The notes: generated by a model from the sequence alone, not told the origin. 64,000 bases of DNA from Desulfomonilia bacterium (GCA_036567785.1 DATCTV010000060.1:115934-179933), one strand, 5' to 3'; shown: positions 35,325 through 44,234, counted from the first letter of the stretch. A program made the numbers and translations.

Positions 35325-37748
35325 ATGAGATTAATAATTCTGACAACACTGTTGCTGTTTGTAACTGGTATTCCATTAATGGCGCAGGAAACTAAACAGG
35401 CGGAAAACGCAGGCGAGGTTCAATCGCAAAACCAGCCTTTGGAAAAACAGGACAAGCCGGCTAAAAAAACCAAAACCAATAATGAATATCAGCTTGAGGA
35501 AATTGTCGTCAAGGAACGCCGCATCAAAGACATCGATCAAGGTAAGGTAGTGAAAGGCGGCGCAACAACCGAAATCACCGAACAGGATATAGAAGAGAGG
35601 AGCGATAAAGAGCTGAAGGATGTCCTGTATCAGGTGCCGGGCATCCAGGTATCAACGCAAAGAAAGGGCACCACCCAGTTTTATATGCGTGGATATGATA
35701 TGTCAAAAGTAGCCATAATGGTGGATGACATTCCTCTGATCGACTCCTTCAACGGGACCATAGATATAGATAATATAGGCCTGACGGATATAGCGGAGAT
35801 CATTGTAAGCCGCGGCACCACGTCTGCCCTGTACGGCACGAAAGGCGCCGTCGGTTCAATCAATCTCATCAGAAAGAAACCCACCAAACTCTACCTTGAT
35901 GTCACCGCAGAATACGGCGAATATAATAACTTCGTGGCAAGCGTTGCCCACGGTGCGCCGATAGGTGATTTTTACTATCAGTTCTCGGCCATGTACGACA
36001 AGTCGGACGGGTATAAGGTATCAGACAAGCTCGACCGCAAAGAACGTGAGGACTGGCTTTTGAAACTTTCCCGCTATGATCTTTACGGATTTACCTTAAA
36101 TGATATCTATGCTCATCCGGGCAGTTCTGCAGCCACATACTATCTTAACGAATCAGGGATATGGGATCATATAGGGTATGAAAAATACAAGTTTAACGGG
36201 AAACTGGGATACCATATAACACCTGACCTGGATATAGGGGCATCGGGTTTTTATAATCTGACTGAAATGGAAAATAGCTCATATTTTACGGATATGAGAA
36301 GCATGTATACCTATAACGATTATACCGGGGAGAAAGGCTGGAGACTGCCGGATACCACCTATATCCTGCGCAACACGTCAAGCCGCTGGCCCGAATACAA
36401 TGATTTCGCCGTGTCTCCATATATAATTTACGAGAAAGGCAGCTTCGGATTAAAAGCCAATGCTTACTACTATGAAAACACCAACAAATTTATGGCTTAT
36501 GATGATCCGCTGGAAAAAGTCCTGGCATACAACAGGGATGTGGATACTATGACCTGGTCCATATGGACAAGCGACACCTATGGATTCAATATGTATCCAT
36601 CATTCAAACTCTCGTCATGGAACAGGCTGAACTTTGCTTTTCTGTACTACGTAAACAACCACATAGAAGAAGAACAGGCATACAACGATGAATCGACCAA
36701 GATAATCAAATATTACGGCACAGGCAAATACGAAACACTCGAAATCGAAGCCGCTTATCTTACCTGTGCCATAGAAGACGAAATGCAGCTGTTGAATAAT
36801 CTGGATTTAACGCTAGGCGTCTCTTATGACGCGCAGGACCTTGAAAATTACAAGAAAAAACTGGGAATTGACGGAAGCACGGAAATGATAGACCAGTACA
36901 TTGCCGCTGATGATTCCATGCTGTGGGGGACGCGCGATTCCTTCAATCCAGTCGGAGACATTCTTTATGAGCCTATAAAGGACGTTTTAAAGCTCAAGGC
37001 CGCAGCATCCCGGAAAACGTCTTTCCCTACTCTTCAGGCATATACTAAAACACTGTCTCCCTATCAGACGTCGTCCGACCTGGGCAGCAGGGATGTGAAT
37101 ATTCAACCTGAAAAAATATTCAATCTCGATCTTGGATGTGAACTTTCATTCTTTAACAAGAATCTGATCTTCGGCGTGGATTATTTTTACAGCGATTACA
37201 AAGATAAAATCACAAAAATATACATTACGAAGATTGACGATTATATCTACAGAAACATTGATTCTGCAGTTATACACGGTATAGAGGCAACACTGAATTT
37301 GAATCTTATGGATGTTTTTAATATAGCGGATATTAGTTTCTCGCCCTCATATACATATATATTTGCCAGGAACCAGGCGGATGTCGACGATTCCTTCATA
37401 TATAAAGGCGACAGATTTGAGAAGCTTCCTGAACATAAAATAACCTTTGACTTGAGGACGTATTTTAAAACAGGCACAAGCCTGATCATATTCGGTTATA
37501 TGGAATTTAACCAGATCCAGTATACAATGGCATCCGTACCTCAACCAACCGATCCTTTCTCCACTTCATACTTCTATGAACAACAACTCCATAATCCTGT
37601 TCAACTCGATATCAAGCTTTCACAGAAATTTTTAAAACATTACGAGGCATATGTAATGTGCAAAAACGTACTGGATGATTATAATGCCGATCCGTTCAAT
37701 CCCGGCCCGGGCAGAATGTGGTATGTCGGCGCAAAGGCAAGCTTTTGA
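35325..37748 (+). CDS. TonB-dependent outer-membrane receptor
   Basis: 807 residues from ATG 35325 (GGGAT-type site; the frame is open upstream but lies in the hairpin). Signal peptide, then a ~60-residue Lys/Gln-rich linker and a TonB box (EEIVVKERR). The plug domain has VPGIQVSTQRKGTTQFYMRG and IIVSRGTTSALYGTKGAVGSI, and a long 22-strand-type barrel ends in GAKASF with the terminal Phe. It imports a large or scarce substrate across the outer membrane using TonB energy. The two upstream lipoproteins and the tungstate operon suggest a metal-oxyanion or cofactor substrate; siderophore or cobalamin uptake cannot be excluded. Confidence 0.92.
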   Translation: MRLIILTTLLLFVTGIPLMAQETKQAENAGEVQSQNQPLEKQDKPAKKTKTNNEYQLEEIVVKERRIKDIDQGKVVKGGATTEITEQDIEERSDKELKDVLYQVPGIQVSTQRKGTTQFYMRGYDMSKVAIMVDDIPLIDSFNGTIDIDNIGLTDIAEIIVSRGTTSALYGTKGAVGSINLIRKKPTKLYLDVTAEYGEYNNFVASVAHGAPIGDFYYQFSAMYDKSDGYKVSDKLDRKEREDWLLKLSRYDLYGFTLNDIYAHPGSSAATYYLNESGIWDHIGYEKYKFNGKLGYHITPDLDIGASGFYNLTEMENSSYFTDMRSMYTYNDYTGEKGWRLPDTTYILRNTSSRWPEYNDFAVSPYIIYEKGSFGLKANAYYYENTNKFMAYDDPLEKVLAYNRDVDTMTWSIWTSDTYGFNMYPSFKLSSWNRLNFAFLYYVNNHIEEEQAYNDESTKIIKYYGTGKYETLEIEAAYLTCAIEDEMQLLNNLDLTLGVSYDAQDLENYKKKLGIDGSTEMIDQYIAADDSMLWGTRDSFNPVGDILYEPIKDVLKLKAAASRKTSFPTLQAYTKTLSPYQTSSDLGSRDVNIQPEKIFNLDLGCELSFFNKNLIFGVDYFYSDYKDKITKIYITKIDDYIYRNIDSAVIHGIEATLNLNLMDVFNIADISFSPSYTYIFARNQADVDDSFIYKGDRFEKLPEHKITFDLRTYFKTGTSLIIFGYMEFNQIQYTMASVPQPTDPFSTSYFYEQQLHNPVQLDIKLSQKFLKHYEAYVMCKNVLDDYNADPFNPGPGRMWYVGAKASF

Positions 37749-37808
37749 AAGGAAATCCTGAATGCATGTACATGTGTCACATGAAGAAGCGCACATAGAG
37801 GAGACAAA

Positions 37809-38243
37809 ATGGAATGGCTTAAAGCAGTCGTAGATTATGGAATCATAGGTCTTTTGATCTTCCTGAGCATTATCGCCCTAGGGGTTGCCATCGAAAGGTT
37901 TTATTTTTTCAAACACATAAAACTTGATGCCTACCCCGATCAAAAGAATCTGGAACTGGAGCTTACAAAAAAAATCCACCTCATTGCGACCATCGGCAGC
38001 AATGCCCCCTATATAGGCCTGCTCGGAACTGTTCTTGGCATCATGCTCACCTTTTATATGATCGGAAAGGAAGGTTTCATGGATACGGGAAAGATCATGG
38101 TGGGTCTGGCCCTGGCACTCAAGGCCACGGCCGTAGGTCTTCTGGTGGCCATCCCTGCCGTCTCTCTATATAATTTTCTCTTAAGAAAAGTTAAAGTCCT
38201 GCAAATGAGCTGGGAAATCGAACATGAAAGAAAAAGAGTTTGA
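37809..38243 (+). CDS. exbB: TonB energiser ExbB (short, group 2)
   Basis: 144 residues with three membrane helices and the conserved proton-channel segment APYIGLLGTVLGIMLTF, followed by LALALKATAVGLLVAIPAVSLYN. It is much shorter than E. coli ExbB (244) and matches the compact group-2 ExbB. It forms, with ExbD, the proton-driven motor that energises TonB. GAGGAG precedes the ATG, and the gene overlaps exbD by 20 bases. Confidence 0.92.
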   Translation: MEWLKAVVDYGIIGLLIFLSIIALGVAIERFYFFKHIKLDAYPDQKNLELELTKKIHLIATIGSNAPYIGLLGTVLGIMLTFYMIGKEGFMDTGKIMVGLALALKATAVGLLVAIPAVSLYNFLLRKVKVLQMSWEIEHERKRV

Positions 38244-38604
38244 TTACATCAACGTCATCCCCCTGGTCGACGTCATGCTTGTGCTCCTTACTATTGTGCT
38301 GACCACCTCTTCCTTTATCGCCAGCGGGATGATTCCCATGGATCTGCCCAAGGCTCACCGGAGTTCGGGTGAAATCCTGAAGACCCAGACGGTTGAAATC
38401 GATAAGGCCGGAAAAATTTATCTGAATTCAAGGCCTGTATCTATGGAAGAATTGAAAACCGATTTGGGAACCATGAACAGAAAAGCCCCAGTCTTGATAA
38501 GGGCGGACCGCAGCATCATCCTTCAAAACTTCGTAAGTGTCCTGGATGTTATCAAAGGACTCGAATTTAAACGTATCAGCCTGCAGACCGAGGAAGGTCC
38601 ATGA
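38224..38604 (+). CDS. exbD: TonB energiser ExbD
   Basis: 126 residues with one N-terminal membrane helix carrying the key acidic residue (INVIPLVDVMLVLLTIVLTT, Asp in VDVML) and a periplasmic ExbD/TolR domain. Overlaps exbB by 20 bases and tonB by 4, so the three are translated together. Partner of ExbB in proton-driven energy transfer. Confidence 0.92.
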   Translation: MKEKEFDYINVIPLVDVMLVLLTIVLTTSSFIASGMIPMDLPKAHRSSGEILKTQTVEIDKAGKIYLNSRPVSMEELKTDLGTMNRKAPVLIRADRSIILQNFVSVLDVIKGLEFKRISLQTEEGP

Positions 38605-39338
38605 GCTATCAGAGCAGGGCCTTTCAGATATCCTTCCTGCTTCATGCCGCAATTGTTGTCCTGGTAATTACCTGCAGCCTTTTCCTGGGGCAATACAAGA
38701 AATCTCTTGTCATGGATTTCGATCTGCTGAAGCCTGCACCAGAAGTCAAAAAGGAGAAGGAGCTTGAGCCTATACCGTTGGCAAAACTGATAAAGCCTGC
38801 AACCCCTCAGATCATAAATAAAGAAGAACCTCCCAAAAAGCCGGAAGAGGCTCCACGCAAATCCTCTATCCCGGAAACCCCGCCGGTGGTAAAGCTCCCG
38901 GGAGCCAGTAATCTTGAGACTAGCCCTGCGGGAGCAGAAATGCCGGACCAGGGTAAGGATGTAAAGGAAGGTTCTCCCGGAATCGCAGGAGGGACACCAG
39001 AAGGAACGGGGACAAACTCAAGCATAGGCAATGGAGAGGACGGCATGGAATCGGCCAGGGCAAAATATTTAAACGAACACTTTGCCTACATCCGGAATAA
39101 GATCCTTAATAACGTAAGCTACCCTGATCCGGCAAAAAGGAAGGGCTGGCAGGGAAAGGTGCTTCTTTCCTTTGTCATCACTGCTGACGGTTCAGTCAGA
39201 GAGTTGAAGGTTTTGAAGAGTTCGGGTTTTGCACTGCTGGACAGGAGTGCCATAAAAACAGTCCGCGACACAGCGCCCTTCCCCAGGCCGCCCGGGGAGG
39301 CTCAGCTTGTCATCCCTATCACATATCATCTTGAGTGA
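38601..39338 (+). CDS. tonB: TonB
   Basis: 245 residues. An N-terminal membrane anchor (SFLLHAAIVVLVITCSLFLG) leads into a Pro/Lys/Glu-rich periplasmic spacer (~45-150) and a C-terminal TonB domain (YPDPAKRKGWQGKVLLSFVI, VKSS-type turn, RSAIKTVRDTAPFPRPP, PITYHLE). It spans the periplasm to the TonB box of the receptor. Being in the same transcript as the receptor, it is probably a dedicated TonB. It ends 15 bases from the convergent diheme gene. Confidence 0.94.
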   Translation: MSYQSRAFQISFLLHAAIVVLVITCSLFLGQYKKSLVMDFDLLKPAPEVKKEKELEPIPLAKLIKPATPQIINKEEPPKKPEEAPRKSSIPETPPVVKLPGASNLETSPAGAEMPDQGKDVKEGSPGIAGGTPEGTGTNSSIGNGEDGMESARAKYLNEHFAYIRNKILNNVSYPDPAKRKGWQGKVLLSFVITADGSVRELKVLKSSGFALLDRSAIKTVRDTAPFPRPPGEAQLVIPITYHLE

Positions 39339-39352
39339 GCGTTTTGAGAAGG

Positions 39353-40831
39353 TCAAATTAAAATCTTCATCAGCACCATGATTTCATTGGCAGCCCAGTG
39401 AAGTTTAGTCCGGTTATCGCAATCCTTCAGCGCATCGTTTTCACCGGGACTAGCAGAGCCTTTGCATATTTCGATTTTCCCTAAGATGCCTTCCTGCAGC
39501 TTCTGACAGGCCTCGCTGTAACGACCTTTACCAATCATCTTCTGTACCGTTTTCACATTGTTCTTCAGCGCCGCCTTCCCCGAAGGAGTCATAAAACCGT
39601 CTGGAGGTATCGAGTCGATGGCGGCCGCAAGGTGAATGAGCTTTTCATTAATATTTTCAAGCGGACTGATGGCCCCGTAGATCACGATCTTATCCTGGCC
39701 GATATAGTTCCAGCCGGCCTCGAGGAGGTTTATATCAGTCGTCCCTTTTGGCAAAGGGCCAACCTTCATGATCGTTGTAGAACGGGTCGAGGCCCCTACG
39801 TTATGGTCTCCGTTCGGAAGGTACGGCCATATCCATGTGCCTGGATCCTGCGCGTTTTTCGCAGTCGATCTCTGGTCCGGAGGCACAATCTCCTTCTGGG
39901 GAGGTACGACCCTGAACGGTCCCTCGCCATCGAGTTTATTTTCGGAATTCAGAACCCCTGGCGTCAGATACTGTCCATCTCTCTTGAAGGCGAGTATCAT
40001 CTTCAATCCGGCTTTGTTGACGATCTGCTGGCCGTTGAGCCTTTTCACCACCGAAGGAGCAGAATAGTCACACCACCCGGTTGCCGGGTGTTTTGCAACG
40101 TCGGCCTGTTCATTATAAAAGAATATTGCAGGAGGGTATTTGCCGTTTATATAATAGACGTTCAGTGTTGCATCATAGCCAAATGGATGGGTTTGCGAAT
40201 AACCATCCGGCGAGAGTACCGTCACTTCTGTTGCAGAAGGCAGCAACAGCGGCTTCAACAGGTCCTCCATCGGAACGCCCGTGTATTCGGCATAGGTATC
40301 GGTTGACTTGCTGGCATTCAGCAAGAGAAACTGGGTGTGCTGCGGCATTGCTTCGATTTGATCCCGCGTGAAAACTTTGGAGGGTGCGGCTACTTTGGTC
40401 GGGTCATCATTCGGATCACCCGGATATCTGAGGGCAGTAATCTCAATCTTGTTCGAATACCCGTCTCCATCGGAGTCGAGATCTTGGATAGCAATTACAG
40501 CAGCTTCATTTCTTCCGTGTTTGAGGTAGTCCTTACCAAAATTATTGAGGGTTTCCGCATAATCGTATTCTACTGTTTTGCCATAGTCGCTCTTATAGTG
40601 GCACCACTGACAGCTGCCGAGATTGGTCGTCTTTCCTCCGGACACATAGGAACCGCCCCTGTGGCACAAAGAACAGTCATCAAGTTTAGTACCTGCCGTC
40701 TGGGAATAGACGGCACGAAATTTTGGAGAATCGATCTCGTTCTCATGTGTGTATGCCGCATAGCATATAAAAGCCGCGCATATAAAAAGCACGGTTCCTG
40801 TTGCCGTAATCCAGATTTTTCGAGTTTTCAT
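39353..40831 (-). CDS. second GEGP-motif diheme cytochrome
   Basis: 492 residues, paralog of the diheme at 31101. Signal peptide, then CSLCH at 53-57 and CQWCH at 74-78, the calcium-type loop DLDSDGDGYSN, the domain EYTGVPMEDLL with VTVLSPDGY, the GEGP motif and the shared segment WPYLPNGDHNVGASTRSTTIMKV. Instead of the membrane anchor it ends in a ~100-residue helical extension (NEKLIHLAAAIDSIPPDGF..., four helices) that is probably a helical bundle. It has its own promoter at 40952-40980, a GAGGA ribosome site, and lies just downstream of the cytochrome maturation genes, which would supply its hemes. Confidence 0.82.
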   Translation of the reverse strand: MKTRKIWITATGTVLFICAAFICYAAYTHENEIDSPKFRAVYSQTAGTKLDDCSLCHRGGSYVSGGKTTNLGSCQWCHYKSDYGKTVEYDYAETLNNFGKDYLKHGRNEAAVIAIQDLDSDGDGYSNKIEITALRYPGDPNDDPTKVAAPSKVFTRDQIEAMPQHTQFLLLNASKSTDTYAEYTGVPMEDLLKPLLLPSATEVTVLSPDGYSQTHPFGYDATLNVYYINGKYPPAIFFYNEQADVAKHPATGWCDYSAPSVVKRLNGQQIVNKAGLKMILAFKRDGQYLTPGVLNSENKLDGEGPFRVVPPQKEIVPPDQRSTAKNAQDPGTWIWPYLPNGDHNVGASTRSTTIMKVGPLPKGTTDINLLEAGWNYIGQDKIVIYGAISPLENINEKLIHLAAAIDSIPPDGFMTPSGKAALKNNVKTVQKMIGKGRYSEACQKLQEGILGKIEICKGSASPGENDALKDCDNRTKLHWAANEIMVLMKILI

Positions 40832-40951
40832 GAGTTCCTCTTTTCCATAATATTGCGATTAATCAGAGCTTATTGCCTTTTTAGAAAATCCCGTCTTCTG
40901 CTTTCAAACCTTCTTCGTTATTAAGAGAAAAGCAAATTCTGTAATCCGGAT

Positions 40952-40980
40952 ATTATGTTTGGCATGACACAATATGTCAA
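40952..40980 (-). promoter_or_regulatory. promoter of the second diheme gene with dyad
   Basis: On the minus strand TTGACA (plus 40975-40980), 17 bases, then CATAAT (plus 40952-40957). A dyad TGACA-N5-TGTCA (40965-40979) overlaps the -35, a possible regulator site. The 11-mer ATGTTTGGCAT (40955-40965) also occurs upstream of the porin gene. Confidence 0.65.
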
Positions 40981-41099
40981 GTTGAGAATGCATAATGATA
41001 CATATTCAAAGCATGCAAACCGATGACACGGACTTTATAAACTGTAAGGTGAATTCTCTTTAATTACGATATATTGAAATACTGCGGTTTCGTCCGGTT

Positions 41100-41885
41100 T
41101 TAAAAATAGCTATGCAGTCCGGGCAGATAATTGACGCCGAAATATGTGAACAGTATGCAGGCCAGACCAAATACGGCCAGGCCTGCATACAGCATGCTTG
41201 AAGCGCCGTATCTCTTCCTGGCATGAAGGCAGGCGGCATAAACGAGCCATGCGATCAATGCCCATGTCTCCTTGGGGTCCCATCCCCAATATCTGCCCCA
41301 GGCAGTTTGGGCCCAGACAGACCCTGTCATGATGCCTATTGAAAAAACAACAAAGCCGCTCGTTATAAATATATATGCCGCTTCCTTTGCCCTATAGTTG
41401 TTTCTCCGTGATTTGAAATAATTGTCATAGACAGTCAGAACAGTGCCAAGGGCCAGCAATGCATAGCCCATCATACAGGTTATCACATGTATAAGCAGCC
41501 AGTTGCTTTTAAGCGCAGGAACGAGCGGCCTTACTGAATTGTCCATCCCTGGGGCAAAGCTTGCGTATAAAAGGATCATTACTATTATCGGACAGGCAAA
41601 AATGACGGCCTGTAAGGATTTCTTCACCCATAAAAATATAAGAGAGGCGAGCATGATGGCCCACGAGAGTACGACAAGAGACTCGTAAAGGTTTGATACC
41701 GGCGCATGGCCGAAACCTGCCCTGTATGAAACAATCCAGCGCAGAACAAGTGCTGTTGTCTGGAGCCCGAAAGCAATCGAGGCAAAGACCTTTCCCGCGG
41801 TTACAAATGAATTTTTTCTGCTTATTAAGAACAGAAATGAAAGCACATATAAGGCCAGTGAAACTATTATCAGTTTAATGTCCAT
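41100..41885 (-). CDS. cytochrome c biogenesis protein ResC/CcsA
   Basis: 261 residues with about eight membrane helices and the heme-handling Trp-rich loop AWGRYWGWDPKETWALIAW (the WWD motif of CcsA/ResC/CcmC). Two conserved His, in HVITCMMGY and in the terminal helices, would ligate heme. It works with ResB (system II) to attach heme to CxxCH sites. It overlaps resB by 11 bases. The system II pair beside two CxxCH-rich diheme genes makes a functional link likely. Confidence 0.88.
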   Translation of the reverse strand: MDIKLIIVSLALYVLSFLFLISRKNSFVTAGKVFASIAFGLQTTALVLRWIVSYRAGFGHAPVSNLYESLVVLSWAIMLASLIFLWVKKSLQAVIFACPIIVMILLYASFAPGMDNSVRPLVPALKSNWLLIHVITCMMGYALLALGTVLTVYDNYFKSRRNNYRAKEAAYIFITSGFVVFSIGIMTGSVWAQTAWGRYWGWDPKETWALIAWLVYAACLHARKRYGASSMLYAGLAVFGLACILFTYFGVNYLPGLHSYF

Positions 41886-42927
41886 CTTTTTTGTCCTGGT
41901 ATTTATGCTTCGGAATAAAAATCATGATCATCCCGATTAAAAAGATTATCCCTCCTGTTGCAGCAAGGGTTACCCCCGGGTCTTTCCTGACAGAAAGACC
42001 CGTACTGCAGCTTGAATTTACATCCTGAAGCAGGAATGTGAACGGCCTGACCAGCTTCGGATTGAATTCAGGATGAATGTCAAGGAAGTCAGGTTTTCTC
42101 TGAATCACTTTTTCCAGATTTTTTAAAATCCATATTTCATTATTGCCTGCGGGCGTTTCAATGAAGAGCTCAACGGCCGGTCCCGCATTCATAAGATCTG
42201 AAATTATATGGCCTGTTCTGATGGTCACACTTTCATCAAGTTTAAGTTCATCCCCATGCCTGGCTTCTATCCATGTAACTTTGCTGCTGTCTGTAATTTT
42301 TATTATTGCCGCTTCTTCGCAGGTATATCCGGACTGATACAGACTCACGCCTTCAAATCTGACCGGATGGTTTACACGCAGGATTGACTTCTTTTGAATC
42401 TCTCCGTTTTTTATAAAACTCAGATAAGAAATGAACTCGGACGGAGAGCCGTCATCATAATAAATCACTTTGAATTCGTCGCACCTTATTGAAAAATCAA
42501 GCCGCTCTGTCCTCCCGTTTTTATGGTATATGACATTTGATGACTGTCCCTTCGGTATCTGTACCTCTGCATCTATACCGAACTTCCCAGCCAGGTAACC
42601 GGCAAGGACTACAGGAATTCCCAGATGAAGCAATATTATACCCGTACGCCTGAAGTTTATTTTTGATTTTATCAGTATTCTCAAGATATAGGCCGTAATG
42701 CACAGACAGAGCATTAATGCGATAATTCCAAGCAGTATCTGAGTCATGGCGGCAAAAAAACCAAGCAGGTGCCTTATGCTGACAGAGTTCTCTGAAAAAA
42801 GAGAAAGTCCCAATATCACAAAATTCTCTGCAATCAGCAGAACGGCCAGTGACAATAAGATAAAAACCACAAGCCTTAATGATGAAGCCGAGCTTGTCAG
42901 AAAATTGAAAACACCTTTAATTTTCAT
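41875..42927 (-). CDS. cytochrome c biogenesis protein ResB
   Basis: 350 residues with membrane helices near residues 15-35, 55-80 and 95-115 and another near the C-terminus (~325-342), and a large periplasmic region between them, as in ResB/Ccs1. Shared landmarks are LAGYLAGKFGIDAEVQIPKG and RVNHPVRFEGVSLYQSGY, the latter highly typical of ResB. It delivers reduced apocytochrome and heme with ResC. First gene of the minus-strand resBC pair. The divergent promoter region also serves the ModE-type gene. Confidence 0.85.
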   Translation of the reverse strand: MKIKGVFNFLTSSASSLRLVVFILLSLAVLLIAENFVILGLSLFSENSVSIRHLLGFFAAMTQILLGIIALMLCLCITAYILRILIKSKINFRRTGIILLHLGIPVVLAGYLAGKFGIDAEVQIPKGQSSNVIYHKNGRTERLDFSIRCDEFKVIYYDDGSPSEFISYLSFIKNGEIQKKSILRVNHPVRFEGVSLYQSGYTCEEAAIIKITDSSKVTWIEARHGDELKLDESVTIRTGHIISDLMNAGPAVELFIETPAGNNEIWILKNLEKVIQRKPDFLDIHPEFNPKLVRPFTFLLQDVNSSCSTGLSVRKDPGVTLAATGGIIFLIGMIMIFIPKHKYQDKKDGH

Positions 42928-43051
42928 AGATTTATCACCATAGGCTTATCTGTTACTATATCAGGCAAAAAGTAATGAGACAACCTCATGCAATAGATTT
43001 AATGACGATTCATCTTGAAAATATAATCCTTGATGTTACTAATTATCAAAT

Positions 43052-43396
43052 ATGAAAATATTATATAGACTCTGGATTGAAAAAAACGGAAAACCCGTAT
43101 TCGGAAGAGGAGTCCACAACCTGCTTGAACTTGTCGAAAGTACGGGATCCCTTCATAAGGCCGCAGAAGAGCTCAAGATGTCATACCGGGCGGCATGGGG
43201 AAGGATAAGGGAATATGAGAAAAGGCTGGACATGACACTTGTTGAAAAAGGCAGACAGGGCAGAACCGGCGCAAAGCTGACGCCTGACGGGAAAAAGCTG
43301 ATGGAAAATTTTGCAAAATTGGAGAGCAGATTTGACGAATTGACAAACCTCAAGGACTTTAAAGAAATATTTCATCCAATGAAAAAAAGCAAATAG
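43052..43396 (+). CDS. ModE-type DNA-binding protein without molybdate domain
   Basis: 114 residues, equal to the N-terminal DNA-binding domain of ModE: YRLWIEKNGKPVFGRGVHNLL, STGSLHKAAEELKMSYRAAW (HTH) and GRTGAKLTPDGKKLM. The C-terminal tandem TOBE domains that sense molybdate in E. coli ModE are missing, so it must sense otherwise or bind a separate partner such as the molbindin. A TATAAT at 43022-43027 precedes the gene, with a weak -35 and no Shine-Dalgarno. Divergent from resB; it may regulate the resBC/diheme/tup region. Confidence 0.85.
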   Translation: MKILYRLWIEKNGKPVFGRGVHNLLELVESTGSLHKAAEELKMSYRAAWGRIREYEKRLDMTLVEKGRQGRTGAKLTPDGKKLMENFAKLESRFDELTNLKDFKEIFHPMKKSK

Positions 43397-43544
43397 GAAT
43401 GTTTCAGAAAAACAACCCGGTTGCGGTATCAAAATCAGGCCAATGCATATATGAAAAAGTGGTTTGGAAATTATATTTGTTCAAGGATAGTTATGTCGTC
43501 AACAGCCAGGATTGAAGTCTCTGACATTTCATGAAGGTGATGTA

Positions 43545-44174
43545 ATGCCCAAAATCCCCTTACCAGTGGCGGCCAGGCTGCCGCTTTATTATGAATATGT
43601 TCTTGAAACGGAAAAAGCGGGTATGCCCTTCATTTCTTCAAACATGATTGCCGGGCAACTGGGCTATACATCATCGACAATCCGCCAGGACATGATGTCG
43701 CTTGGAAAAATCGACAGTTCATCCAGCGGCTACAGCATATCAAGCCTTAAGGCTGCCCTTGAAGATGTGCTCGGCATATCAAAAGGCGCAAACATGGCGC
43801 TTATCGGTATCGGAAGCCTGGGTCTTGCTCTGGCGCACAGCAGGCAGTTCATGGAAAAAAACTTTATCATAAGGGCGCTGTTTGACAAAAAGCCGGATAT
43901 CATCGGCTCGGTCATTGACGGCATACCTGTTTATCCCATGTATGTTATGCCCGAAGTAATTCAAAGCGAGCGCATCACTATTGGCATTATTGCCACTACG
44001 CCTTCTTCAGCCCAGGAGGTTGCAGATTCACTTGTTTTGTCAGGCATAAAAGGTATATGGAACTTCACGCATGTAGCGCTCAAGGTCCCCAGGCATGTCA
44101 GGGTGGAAAATGTAAATGTGCTTCCTTCACTTTTCAAGCTTTCCCTGCTTCTGAAAACCGATGAAAAAGATTGA
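43545..44174 (+). CDS. rex: redox-sensing repressor Rex
   Basis: 209 residues from ATG 43545 (AAGGTGA upstream). The N-terminal winged helix (PLYYEYVLETEKAGM..., SSTIRQDMMSLGKIDSSSSGY) is followed by an NADH-binding Rossmann domain with GIGSLGLAL and the sequence ALFDKKPDIIGSVIDGIPVYP. Rex senses the NADH/NAD+ ratio and represses fermentation and respiratory genes. No Rex box search was possible; I do not see one next to it. Followed by a small membrane protein with its own promoter. Confidence 0.93.
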   Translation: MPKIPLPVAARLPLYYEYVLETEKAGMPFISSNMIAGQLGYTSSTIRQDMMSLGKIDSSSSGYSISSLKAALEDVLGISKGANMALIGIGSLGLALAHSRQFMEKNFIIRALFDKKPDIIGSVIDGIPVYPMYVMPEVIQSERITIGIIATTPSSAQEVADSLVLSGIKGIWNFTHVALKVPRHVRVENVNVLPSLFKLSLLLKTDEKD

Positions 44175-44199
44175 AGTGAACCGGCTAAGGGTTTATAAT
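44171..44199 (+). promoter_or_regulatory. promoter of the small membrane protein
   Basis: TTGAAG at 44171-44176, 17 bases, TATAAT at 44194-44199; the -35 overlaps the rex stop codon. AGGAGG lies at 44221-44226 before the ATG at 44235. Confidence 0.65.
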
Positions 44200-44234
44200 C
44201 CCGACAATAAAAAATTCTTCAGGAGGTGTTTTAG

